This document shows, piece after piece, positions 22,653 through 30,369 of a stretch of 38,279 nt of DNA. The translations under genes were made by a program, and so were the position numbers. A model generated the notes under the pieces. The model ran no database searches. It was not told the DNA's origin and saw nothing but the letters and a program-made list of their open reading frames with translations. Position 1 is the stretch's first letter; every line of letters starts with the position of its first letter. Source of the stretch: Nitrospirota bacterium (GTDB lineage: Bacteria; Nitrospirota; Nitrospiria; Nitrospirales; Nitrospiraceae). Where the stretch lies: positions 1 through 38,279 of the forward strand of contig JAUXQT010000015.1 of assembly GCA_030682135.1 (NCBI GenBank), given 5' to 3'.

Positions 22653-23672
22653 CTATCCCCCGAGGCTATAGACCATCGGCACGAGGACCGCGACTTCCGC
22701 TGCACCGATCGTACTCGTCATATGCAGAGGACAGACCAACCGAAGGGCTTCCATCGCCGCGTTGTCGAGCGATTCGTAGCCGGAGCTTCTATGCACCTTT
22801 ACCTCCGACAGGTGGCCATCGGATCGAATGACTGCTCGCAGCACGACCTTCCCTTCCCAGCCATTCAAGCGCGCGGCACTGGGATAACGTTTAATTTCAG
22901 CCAGTCTCCGCCTCAGCGATTCGGCCAACCAGCCATAATCGGCTTTGACCGACGGAGTTGGACGAGTGGCCATCGCCACTTGCGGCGCCGACTCTCTCAC
23001 GACCGCCTCAGTAGGCTTTGCGTCGCTCACAGCGGCAGCCGCCGGCGCCAGGGAGGCCGGCATTTCGGGGTCGCGCGTCAGCGAAGCGGTCTCAATGGCG
23101 CGTGCTTCGGCAGGATGCGTTGACGGGACGGTTGTTGGCTCGGGCTGGCTCACGGTCTGTTGCACCGCTGCTGCGGTGATCGCCGGTTCAGTGCTTACTG
23201 CTTCATGGTGCACGACGGGGGCAATCGACTCGACGACGGCCTGCTGAGTCTGCTGCACCTCTGCCGGCTGTTGCTCCTTGATGGGGGTCACCGTCTCAGT
23301 CCTCGTTTGCACCGCCACGGTCTGTTGAATCGGCTGGCTCGTTTCGACCACCTGGCGGATCTCACGTTGCACCACCGGCGTCACCTCGCGAGCCTGCACG
23401 GCCTGCGTGACCATTTGGGGTTGCGCCGGGGCCGGAGCAGCCTGACGCGGAGTCGGCTTCGCAGGCTCCGGTGTTGGCTTCGCTTCAGCCTCACGCGATT
23501 CCTGTATCCGTTGTGGCTCAACCAAAGCCACGTCCCACTTGAAGGCTTCTTTCGGCACGACCGGTTTGACCTGAGCCATGAGCCCGAGGGCCAGGGTCAA
23601 TGCCAGGCCGTGAAAGAGCGCAGACACCACCCATCCCTGCACACGATACTGTCCGTCCGGATTGAGCGTCAC
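22653..23672 (-). CDS. tonB: TonB energy transducer
   Basis: 339 residues. The GTG start at 23672 overlaps the upstream stop by four bases (GTGA). An N-terminal membrane helix (VVSALFHGLALTLALGLMAQV) contains the His expected in TonB helices. A long Pro/Glu/Lys/Gln/Thr periplasmic spanner (VEPQRIQESREAEAKPTPEP...) reaches across the periplasm. The C-terminal domain has the TonB signature: LAEIKRYPSAARLNGWEGKVVLRAVI, DGHLSEVKVHRSSGYESLDNAAMEA. It would pass energy from ExbB (16792) to the receptor at 17677 and perhaps to the receptor at 2668. Confidence 0.93.
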   Translation of the reverse strand: MTLNPDGQYRVQGWVVSALFHGLALTLALGLMAQVKPVVPKEAFKWDVALVEPQRIQESREAEAKPTPEPAKPTPRQAAPAPAQPQMVTQAVQAREVTPVVQREIRQVVETSQPIQQTVAVQTRTETVTPIKEQQPAEVQQTQQAVVESIAPVVHHEAVSTEPAITAAAVQQTVSQPEPTTVPSTHPAEARAIETASLTRDPEMPASLAPAAAAVSDAKPTEAVVRESAPQVAMATRPTPSVKADYGWLAESLRRRLAEIKRYPSAARLNGWEGKVVLRAVIRSDGHLSEVKVHRSSGYESLDNAAMEALRLVCPLHMTSTIGAAEVAVLVPMVYSLGG

Positions 23673-24118
23673 TTGATCACCACCTTTGCGACCGACTTGG
23701 CCGGCACATCGGCCTGGCCGAAATCGGATTCGCCACGGAAGCTGCCCGGTATCGTCAGCACGAACTCACCGGTCTTGCCGTTCGCCAGCGTGACCAGCAC
23801 CGTGATCCCTTCACTGCCGGCCGGTTTGGTTTCGAGCTGCTTAATCTTGTCGAAAGGAATGTTATTGGTCGTGCTCCCGCGTTTAACCGGGAGATGCCGG
23901 AGCTCATGAGGAACGAAAGCGGTCTCGCTGACTTTTTCTTCCCAATAGAAAATAAGATTGCGGATTTCGGTATCGACCCCCTGCGCATCCGTGACCATCG
24001 CCGTGAAGGCTTTCTCCGCTTTGACCTGAGCGGTTGCTTCGCCAGTCAACGCTGCCAGAGATGAAAACACAAGGAGGAATGCCCCTATCCATCGAACTGA
24101 CGCCTGCCTGTGCCTCAT
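23669..24118 (-). CDS. Exported protein upstream of tonB, unknown function
   Basis: 149 residues with a signal peptide (to about GEATAQ). The mature part has KAFTAMVTDAQGVDTEIRNLIFYWEEK, then FDKIKQLETKPA and VLVTLANGKTGEFVLTIPG, a small beta-rich domain without Cys. The last bases overlap the tonB GTG start, so the genes are coupled and the product probably works with the TonB system. Upstream on the minus strand GCGGATAG (about 24157-24170) resembles the -10 region at 13668. No family recognised. Confidence 0.75.
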   Translation of the reverse strand: MRHRQASVRWIGAFLLVFSSLAALTGEATAQVKAEKAFTAMVTDAQGVDTEIRNLIFYWEEKVSETAFVPHELRHLPVKRGSTTNNIPFDKIKQLETKPAGSEGITVLVTLANGKTGEFVLTIPGSFRGESDFGQADVPAKSVAKVVIK

Positions 24119-24245
24119 TGAAGTACTCCCCTCAGTCTGATTCCACTCTAGAAGAATCGTCCCTATCCGCCTACCCTACAGCCCACTCAGTGGGTTGCAT
24201 AAGAGACGGAATGTGCCCGGTTGCGGGCCACATGAGCAACGAAAA

Positions 24246-24551
24246 CTATAGAGAGAACGATGGAGGAGCGCGGCTGGGAGAAGTCTGGCACAGCTCAATC
24301 GAGGGCTGCGCAGCATGGGGAAGCGTAAGGAATGCAATCGGACTGAGGTCGGCTTCAAACGGGACGACCGCACTATCGAGCACCGTCCCGGCAGCGCACA
24401 TCCAGGAGCAAAGCACCGTGCCATGCGTGGCAGCCTGATGATGGGCATGGTGTCCGGCATGCTCGACCGACTGCGCCTGGGCCAATCCGCCGACGGACAG
24501 GACCGAGAACACGAGAAGGATCGACACATATTTGAGAACGGTGTGGTTCAT
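24246..24551 (-). CDS. LCxWxC/SRAPP family small envelope protein, copy 3
   Basis: 101 residues. Signal peptide MNHTVLKYVSILLVFSVLSVGGLAQAQ, then a dense His cluster (VEHAGHHAHHQAATH), the motif VLCSWMCAAG, a hydrophobic middle, and TSPSRAPPSF near the C-terminus. It shares block order with copies 1 and 2; this copy is the most His-rich (seven His in 15 residues) and has Ser-Trp-Met in place of Ala-Trp-Ala between the cysteines. It is the first gene of the minus-strand island, diverging from secA. A periplasmic copper-binding role is the best guess. Confidence 0.7.
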   Translation of the reverse strand: MNHTVLKYVSILLVFSVLSVGGLAQAQSVEHAGHHAHHQAATHGTVLCSWMCAAGTVLDSAVVPFEADLSPIAFLTLPHAAQPSIELCQTSPSRAPPSFSL

Positions 24552-24644
24552 CGTATAAAGACCGAGTGATTTGATCGAATGCTAATGGAGATTCGCTAGA
24601 CCTGTCAAGCCGACAACTCGACACCTGAGCCTCTGCTGATTGGA

Positions 24645-24676
24645 TTGTAGGATTCAGGGAAAAGATCCTGTATACT
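24645..24676 (+). promoter_or_regulatory. Candidate secA promoter
   Basis: TATACT at 24671-24676 is a good -10 hexamer, 50 bases before the secA ATG. The upstream TTGTAG (about 24645) is a poor -35 at a longer-than-ideal spacing. It is the only promoter-like element in the 170-base divergent gap. Confidence 0.35.
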
Positions 24677-24725
24677 GCGCGGATTACTTTCGGAGGCATC
24701 GGCGTTCGTTCCGATCAACAGTACT

Positions 24726-27449
24726 ATGGTTACGCAATTACTCAATCTGATCTTCGGCAGCAAAAACGATCGTGAAATCAAGGCGCTCCGCCCGACGGTG
24801 GAGCGGATCAATAGCCTGGAATCCGGCCTGACGCCGCTCTCCGATCAGGCGCTCGCGGACAAAACCCCGGAGTTCAAGGCACGCATTGCGGCCGGCGAAA
24901 CGCTGGACGATATCCTGCCGGAGGCCTTCGCGGTCTGCCGTGAAATGTCCCGCCGCAAGCTGAACATGCGCCATTTCGACGTGCAGTTGATCGGCGGCAT
25001 GATCCTCCACCGGGGCCGCATCTCCGAAATGAAGACCGGCGAAGGGAAGACCCTGGTGGCGACGCTGCCGGTCTATCTGAATGCGCTCGAAGGGAAGGGC
25101 GTGCACCTCATCACGGTGAACGACTACCTCGCCAAGCGCGATGCACAATGGATGAGCATCCTCTACCATGCCCTGGGACTCACGGTGGGCATCATCCAGC
25201 ACGATGCCTCGTTTTTCTACGATCCGACCTATGACGCCTCCGACAGGCGGCTCCAATCGCTCCGCCCCTGCACGAGGCCCGAGGCCTATCGTGCCGACAT
25301 CACCTACGGCACCAATAACGAGTACGGATTCGATTACCTTCGCGACAACCTGGTCGTCACCGATCTCGCTCAGTGCGTGCAGCGCGAGTTGAACTTCGCC
25401 ATCGTGGACGAAGTCGACAGCATCCTCATCGACGAAGCCCGCACGCCCTTGATTATCTCCGGTCCGACGGATGAAACGACCGATCTCTACTACCGCATCA
25501 ACGCGATCATCCCGCAGCTGAAACCGGAGCACGACTACACGGTCGAGGAAAAGACGAAAACCGCGTCGTTGACCGAAGAAGGCAACGTCCGGGTCGAGCA
25601 ATTGCTCGGCGTAGACAATCTCTACGACCCCGACCATATGGATCTCGTCCATCACGTCGTCAAAGCACTCCAGGCCTATGCCCTCTACAAACGGGATGTG
25701 GACTATGTGGTGAAAGACGGCGAAGTCATCATCGTGGACGAATTCACCGGCCGGCTTATGCCGGGGCGCCGCTGGAGCGACGGCCTGCACCAGTCCGTCG
25801 AAGCCAAAGAAGGCGTCAAGATCGCCAACGAGAACCAAACGCTGGCCTCGGTCACCTTCCAGAACTATTTCCGGATGTACAAGAAGCTCGGCGGCATGAC
25901 CGGCACGGCGGACACAGAAGCGGCGGAGTTTGCCAAGATCTACAATCTCGACGTCAATGTGGTCCCGACGAATCGCAAGATGGTCCGGCTGGATTACGCC
26001 GACGTCGTCTACCGGACCGAGAAAGAGAAGTTCGCCGCGATCGTCGAGGATATCAAGGAATGCCACGAGCGCGGCCAGCCAGTCCTGGTCGGCACCATAT
26101 CCATCGAAAAGTCGGAGCGGCTCGCCGGCATCTTGGGCCGGAACGGCGTCAAGCATAACGTCCTCAACGCCAAGCAGCATGAACGGGAAGCCGAGATTAT
26201 TGCCCAGGCCGGCCGCAAGGGCGCCGTCACCATCGCCACCAATATGGCAGGCCGCGGCACTGACATTCTCCTCGGCGGCAACCCCGATTTCATGTTCAAG
26301 CAGATCCTCTATCGGGAAGAAAACCTCCCCGACGCGCGCAGGCTGGAAATCTTCGAAGAGATCAGGTCCGACTGCGAGAAGGACAAGCAAGCGGTCATCG
26401 CAGCTGGCGGACTCCACATTCTCGGAACCGAACGCCACGAAAGCCGCCGGATCGACAACCAGCTCCGGGGCCGCGCCGGCCGCCAGGGCGATCCCGGTTC
26501 GTCACGATTTTATCTGTCGTTGGAAGACGACCTGATGCGCATCTTCGCCTCCGAGCGGGTCTCCCAACTGATGCTCAAGCTCGGCATGGAAGAAGGCGTC
26601 CCGATCGAGCATGGCATGGTGACCAGAGCCATCGCCAACGCTCAGAAGAAGGTCGAGGCCCACAACTTTGAAATCCGGAAACAGCTGCTCGAATACGACG
26701 ACGTCATGAACAAGCAGCGCGAGGTGATCTACCAACACCGGCGCGCCGTCCTGGGCGGAACGAATCTGAAAGACGACCTGCGCGACATGATGGACGGCCT
26801 GGTGGACTCCGCCCTGAACATCTATTGCCCGGCGGAGCAATACCCTGAGGAATGGGACATCAAGGGGCTCGCGGAACTCATGCATAGCCAGTTCGCCCTC
26901 GACATCACCCATGGCAAGAGCGACGGAGCCGAGGCGCTCCGCGACATGGGGCGCGATGCCTTGATCGAAGACCTCCGCGCACAAGTGCGCGATGCCTACG
27001 ACAAAAGAGAGCAGGAACTGGGCTCAGATCTGATGCGCTTCCTGGAAAAGAACTTCATGCTCCAGGTCGTCGACCACCATTGGAAAGACCACCTCCTGGG
27101 AATGGATCACCTGCGCGACGGCATCGGCCTGCGCGGCTACGGGCAGAAAGATCCGCTCATCGAGTACAAGCGCGAGGGCTACGATCTCTTTGCCGGCATG
27201 ATGGAACGGGTCAAATCCGACGCACTGGACCGGCTCTTCCACGTCCAGGCGGTCCGGAACGAAGGCCAACCCACAGCGCCGCCACCGCCGCCACCCGTCA
27301 TCTCACGCCCCCAGCCCACCTTCACCCTCAATCGCGGAGAAGAACCGGTCGCGCCTCAGACGGTTCAGCGAAGCGACGACAAAGTCGGCCGTAACGACCC
27401 CTGCCACTGCGGCAGCGGGAAAAAATTCAAGAAGTGCCACGGAATATAA
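24726..27449 (+). CDS. secA: Preprotein translocase motor subunit SecA
   Basis: 907 residues, standard length. This ATPase drives unfolded preproteins through SecYEG at the inner membrane. Landmarks: N-terminal [15 protein letters not shown]; Walker [12 protein letters not shown] (about 102-112); [20 protein letters not shown]-like Walker [13 protein letters not shown] (about 227); [48 protein letters not shown]; and the C-terminal zinc-binding SEC-C motif [14 protein letters not shown]. No frame break is seen. The ATG lacks a nearby ribosome-binding site; GGAGG lies about 30 bases upstream. It is a housekeeping gene marking the end of the metal island. Confidence 0.98.
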   Translation: MVTQLLNLIFGSKNDREIKALRPTVERINSLESGLTPLSDQALADKTPEFKARIAAGETLDDILPEAFAVCREMSRRKLNMRHFDVQLIGGMILHRGRISEMKTGEGKTLVATLPVYLNALEGKGVHLITVNDYLAKRDAQWMSILYHALGLTVGIIQHDASFFYDPTYDASDRRLQSLRPCTRPEAYRADITYGTNNEYGFDYLRDNLVVTDLAQCVQRELNFAIVDEVDSILIDEARTPLIISGPTDETTDLYYRINAIIPQLKPEHDYTVEEKTKTASLTEEGNVRVEQLLGVDNLYDPDHMDLVHHVVKALQAYALYKRDVDYVVKDGEVIIVDEFTGRLMPGRRWSDGLHQSVEAKEGVKIANENQTLASVTFQNYFRMYKKLGGMTGTADTEAAEFAKIYNLDVNVVPTNRKMVRLDYADVVYRTEKEKFAAIVEDIKECHERGQPVLVGTISIEKSERLAGILGRNGVKHNVLNAKQHEREAEIIAQAGRKGAVTIATNMAGRGTDILLGGNPDFMFKQILYREENLPDARRLEIFEEIRSDCEKDKQAVIAAGGLHILGTERHESRRIDNQLRGRAGRQGDPGSSRFYLSLEDDLMRIFASERVSQLMLKLGMEEGVPIEHGMVTRAIANAQKKVEAHNFEIRKQLLEYDDVMNKQREVIYQHRRAVLGGTNLKDDLRDMMDGLVDSALNIYCPAEQYPEEWDIKGLAELMHSQFALDITHGKSDGAEALRDMGRDALIEDLRAQVRDAYDKREQELGSDLMRFLEKNFMLQVVDHHWKDHLLGMDHLRDGIGLRGYGQKDPLIEYKREGYDLFAGMMERVKSDALDRLFHVQAVRNEGQPTAPPPPPPVISRPQPTFTLNRGEEPVAPQTVQRSDDKVGRNDPCHCGSGKKFKKCHGI

Positions 27450-27452
27450 AGA

Positions 27453-27672
27453 GGCTCGGCTGACGAAGGGCGCGGACCTTCGGCATCGCCATGATGCGAC
27501 GAGCTTCCACTGCTCCTGACCCGCATCACACCTCACCACGCATGACTCTAAAACTGCGCCGAAGCGGCGCAATGCCGTCGTGCGTGGCTATCGCACCTAC
27601 TGCGATATAGCTGGCGCCACGTCGAACACCTCAGATCGCATCCCTTCCAGCCAAGCCAAGAGAGAAAAGGAA
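27453..27672. repeat. Structured direct repeat, copy A
   Basis: About 215-220 bp beginning GGCTCGGCTGACGAAGGGCG, starting three bases after the secA stop codon. It is about 90 percent identical to 28608-28820 in the same orientation. It holds nested hairpins: CGAAGG/CCTTCG, TGATGCG/CGCATCA, and an outer CCACGCATGAC/GTCGTGCGTGG stem around TGCGCC/GGCGCA. The rest of the gap to 27898 (27673-27898) shows a CTGCGAC/GTCGCAG hairpin but no convincing gene. Confidence 0.85.
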
Positions 27673-27898
27673 AAGCGAGTGGGGGAGCAGCTGTTCAGCG
27701 AGTGCGAGCCATGGCTTTGCCCCTGCTTTTCTCCCTCGGCTGCGACAGGAGTCGCAGAACCTCGGTCAGTTCCAGCTTTCCTTCCCAGGAGAATCTCGGT
27801 GGGTCCCCGCTTCTCCGGCAAAGTCCGCGAGAAGCCTCAGCGTCGTGAAGGAGAAAAAGGGGAAGGGAGAGCTGCGTGATCCGGCAAGTTCAAGAATG

Positions 27899-28312
27899 CT
27901 ACGCGAGCGGCTCGCAGACCAGTTTCTGAAACATGGCTACGGATAAGATAGTCGTGCTCACCAGCTTGCGAGCATGTGAGAAGTCGCGATCGCCCGTGAT
28001 CAACCATTCCGCATCAGCCGCAAGCGCGCAGGCGAGAAACTTCGCGTCGGTGGGATCGGGAGGGTAGGAGAAGGGCTCCGGCACATCCACCATAACAGTC
28101 AGCGTATCGAGCAGTGCATACCACTGCTGCAGAAGGGACGCCGACAATCCGAACTTCGAACGAGCCAATACGGTCTTGTACTCGTCCAAAATCTCTGTGG
28201 ACACCACCCATTCAAAATCAGGGCGCGCCACGACAAATCGAATGATGGTTTCAGGAGTTTTGTCCTTGAATGCTGCTGACACCAGGACGTTGGTGTCGAT
28301 AACAACCCTCAC
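27899..28312 (-). CDS. PIN-domain toxin of a type II toxin-antitoxin pair
   Basis: 137 residues. The N-terminus VVIDTNVLVSAAF carries the first conserved Asp of PIN nucleases; DEYKTVLARSKF supplies the acidic middle position; PDPTDAKFLACALAADAEWLITGDRDF holds the last acidic residues. This is the COG1569-type putative toxin subgroup, which cuts RNA in a Mg2+-dependent way. The GTG start at 28312 overlaps the antitoxin stop by four bases. The pair is bracketed by two direct repeats, suggesting it moves as a unit. Confidence 0.9.
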   Translation of the reverse strand: MRVVIDTNVLVSAAFKDKTPETIIRFVVARPDFEWVVSTEILDEYKTVLARSKFGLSASLLQQWYALLDTLTVMVDVPEPFSYPPDPTDAKFLACALAADAEWLITGDRDFSHARKLVSTTILSVAMFQKLVCEPLA

Positions 28313-28548
28313 AGGCCAGCCCGAGCAGCCTCAACTTCCGCTGCAATGTCAGCTTCCGTGAGAATACGGGCCTGAGGAAGAGCCTGCGTAGCCTTCAACA
28401 AGCTGCGCAAACTGTCCAAGCGAGCCGCGGCCTGTGGCTCATCTGCAATCATCACAACTTCAACCCGTTGCCCCGCCTCAAACGGCAGGTCAGACAACAC
28501 AACTCGATGAGAGTCTTCAATGACCACGTATTTCTTATAAGCGCGCAT
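28309..28548 (-). CDS. Antitoxin partner of the PIN toxin
   Basis: 79 residues from an ATG with CAAGGAGTGTGT upstream. The N-terminal part (KYVVIEDSHRVVLSDLPFEAGQRVEVVMI) looks like a beta-strand DNA-binding domain of the AbrB/SpoVT or similar type, with LPFEAGQRVEVV as signature. The C-terminal half is helical and acidic (LTEADIAAEVEAARAG), expected to wrap the toxin. The stop overlaps the toxin start (GTGA), giving translational coupling. Autoregulation is expected but no operator is obvious. Confidence 0.82.
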   Translation of the reverse strand: MRAYKKYVVIEDSHRVVLSDLPFEAGQRVEVVMIADEPQAAARLDSLRSLLKATQALPQARILTEADIAAEVEAARAGL

Positions 28549-28607
28549 ACACACTCCTTGAATGCACATTATTATGCGGACAGACTCCCTGAAGTGCAAG
28601 GTAGAAG

Positions 28608-28820
28608 GGCTCGGCTGACGAAGGGCGCGGACCTTCGGCGTCACCATGATGCGACGAGCTTTCACGGCTCCTGACCCGCATCACACCTCACCACGCACGA
28701 CTCTAAAACTGCGCCGAAGCGGCGCAATGCCGTCGTGCGTGGCCGTCAGCGCCTACTACGATATGGCGGACGCCATGCCGAACGCCTCAGTCCACATCCC
28801 TTCCAGCCGAGCCGGGAAAG
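28608..28820. repeat. Structured direct repeat, copy B
   Basis: Second copy of the 27453-27672 repeat, same orientation, 60 bases upstream of the antitoxin start. The outer stem is perfect here (CCACGCACGAC with GTCGTGCGTGG), and the distal part contains the palindrome ATGGCGGACGCCAT. Apart from it the gap 28549-29090 shows no gene or other structure that I can support. Confidence 0.85.
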
Positions 28821-29090
28821 GAAGGGAGACCCTGAAGTAGAGACCGCAAAATACAGCTCTTAAGATCAGCCCCCTCACCATCCACTCATCTCGCAGCGGT
28901 TTGACGGCCCCTAGGTCATTTGTTACGCTCCGTTCAGTCTTGCGCTGGCCACCGTAAGTCGTCACCTAAAGCAGACCGAGCATGTCAATGTACGACTGCA
29001 CGACCTGACCCCGTTTTGGCGTTGATCCTAATCGTATCGGTCTTCGTCCTAAACGAGATACTGCGTCGAAGAGAGAACAGGCAGGAACAA

Positions 29091-29999
29091 ATGCAAGAAA
29101 AGCCCGACCAGCCCATTCCCCAAAGCGATAAACTCCATAGCCAGAATGATGGTGGCAGTAGCCAAGAAACACCACAGCCACAGATGCCTCCACCTGCCAT
29201 CGGTGCCACGGGATGCCCCCACAATCATATAATAAGTTCCCAATGCCAAGAGAAACATGCCACTCCATTTAGAAAATGGCTTGAGGTATTCACTCGTAGG
29301 AATTTGACGATTTGTTTCACTGGAGTTGTGGCGGCTATGGCTGTTGCGCAGTTCGTTACCACCTGTGGTCAATGGAAGGTGATGGAGCGCCAAGCGGATA
29401 TTACGGAAACGCAGCTTCTTGCTTCCCGTCGGCCATGGGTCGATGTGGACATTAGCATTGCTGGAGATTGGGACTATGGGGCACAAGGCGCGACGATCAA
29501 TGTCAGATATAAGACTAAAAACTATGGGACCACTCCTGCTGTGGGAGTTTACATCAGTCCAAATATTATCCTGTGGACGGAAGGCGGAGGCATTGATGTT
29601 ATTGCCGAACAAAACAAAATATGCGAAATGGGACAAAGGAATCCGCCTATAAACGCCATAGGCGGAGAGGTGCTCTTCCCAGGGCAAGAAAGTACCGAGA
29701 ATTCCGGCTTCCATCTTTCCAAAGAGGGGGTCGAGAAAAGTTTAGTGGCTTTCGCCAACGTTTCAAAGAATTCTACTTTCATTTTCCCGCATATCATTGG
29801 ATGCGTGAGTTATAGGTCCACATTCGATGGCACGGTGCATAAAACTCCGTTTATTGCCCAAATAACCAGAAGAGGTTCTATAGATAGCCTCGATAATAGC
29901 CCCGACCTGCGGGGAATTGACACTAAGCTGAGCAAAATTCCCGCCAACATGCTTTCCCTGAGGCGAATGATATTCCCCGGCGGAAGCCATGCCGACTAA
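29091..29999 (+). CDS. Membrane-anchored protein of unknown function
   Basis: About 302 residues from an ATG with CAGGAACAA upstream; the open frame extends further upstream but that part is not protein-like. The N-terminal 65 residues are Gln/Pro/Ser-rich and polar. A single membrane helix follows (LTICFTGVVAAMAVAQFVTTC), then GQWKVMERQADITETQLLASRRPWVDV, a juncture seen in many anchored proteins with an Ig-like or beta-rich outer domain. The distal domain has FPGQESTENSGFHLS and FIFPHIIGCVSYRS. Lower G+C than its neighbours and its position next to the toxin cassette suggest recent acquisition. No function can be named. Confidence 0.6.
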   Translation: MQEKPDQPIPQSDKLHSQNDGGSSQETPQPQMPPPAIGATGCPHNHIISSQCQEKHATPFRKWLEVFTRRNLTICFTGVVAAMAVAQFVTTCGQWKVMERQADITETQLLASRRPWVDVDISIAGDWDYGAQGATINVRYKTKNYGTTPAVGVYISPNIILWTEGGGIDVIAEQNKICEMGQRNPPINAIGGEVLFPGQESTENSGFHLSKEGVEKSLVAFANVSKNSTFIFPHIIGCVSYRSTFDGTVHKTPFIAQITRRGSIDSLDNSPDLRGIDTKLSKIPANMLSLRRMIFPGGSHAD

Positions 30000-30102
30000 A
30001 ACAATGCCGATGAGCAAGAGACTTATGAGGCCTAGCCTATAAGCCTCCTTACAATCAGGTTCGGGATAATCGCTCTTCCATGCTCGCTTGTTATTTTCTC
30101 AG

Positions 30103-30200
30103 GGATGGGGGCTGAGTGATCTTCCACTGCGCGCGTCCAACGAGGGCCTCCTCAGGCCGCGCGTTGCGCGAGCACAGAAGATCACTCAGCCCCCATCCCC
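30103..30200. repeat. Conserved-core palindrome, copy 4 (type I core)
   Basis: A perfect 23-bp inverted repeat (30103-30125 with 30178-30200, beginning GGGATGGGGGCTGAGTGATC) surrounds a 52-bp core at 30126-30177 that is nearly identical to the one at 5286-5337. The arms are unrelated to those at 5269. It fills the middle of the gap 30000-30369, which otherwise has only a weak GAGGC/GCCTC hairpin near 30026-30050. Confidence 0.9.
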
Positions 30201-30369
30201 TCCCCCTCGAACAGAGCGATTTGCTTGAGTTTCCAATGTTCTGCGCCTTGACTTCGCGGCGACTGGAAAGTTAATCTACGCCTCTTTTCCCCTCCCTGAG
30301 GTGCAGGCATAGTCTGCCCGTTTTCTCGGGTTGGTTCGAGCTGTCTTCACAGAGCCGGAGGAGTGGTCT

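Noticed and set aside
24738-26438. Open frame of over 560 codons on the minus strand inside secA
   Set aside because: Shadow of secA, whose motifs are all intact on the plus strand; the antisense product shows no known domain.
27580-27879. Open frame starting inside repeat copy A (and a similar one at 28646-28840 in copy B)
   Set aside because: The two frames resemble each other only because the DNA repeat does; no ribosome-binding site or domain is visible, and the hairpins explain the conservation better.
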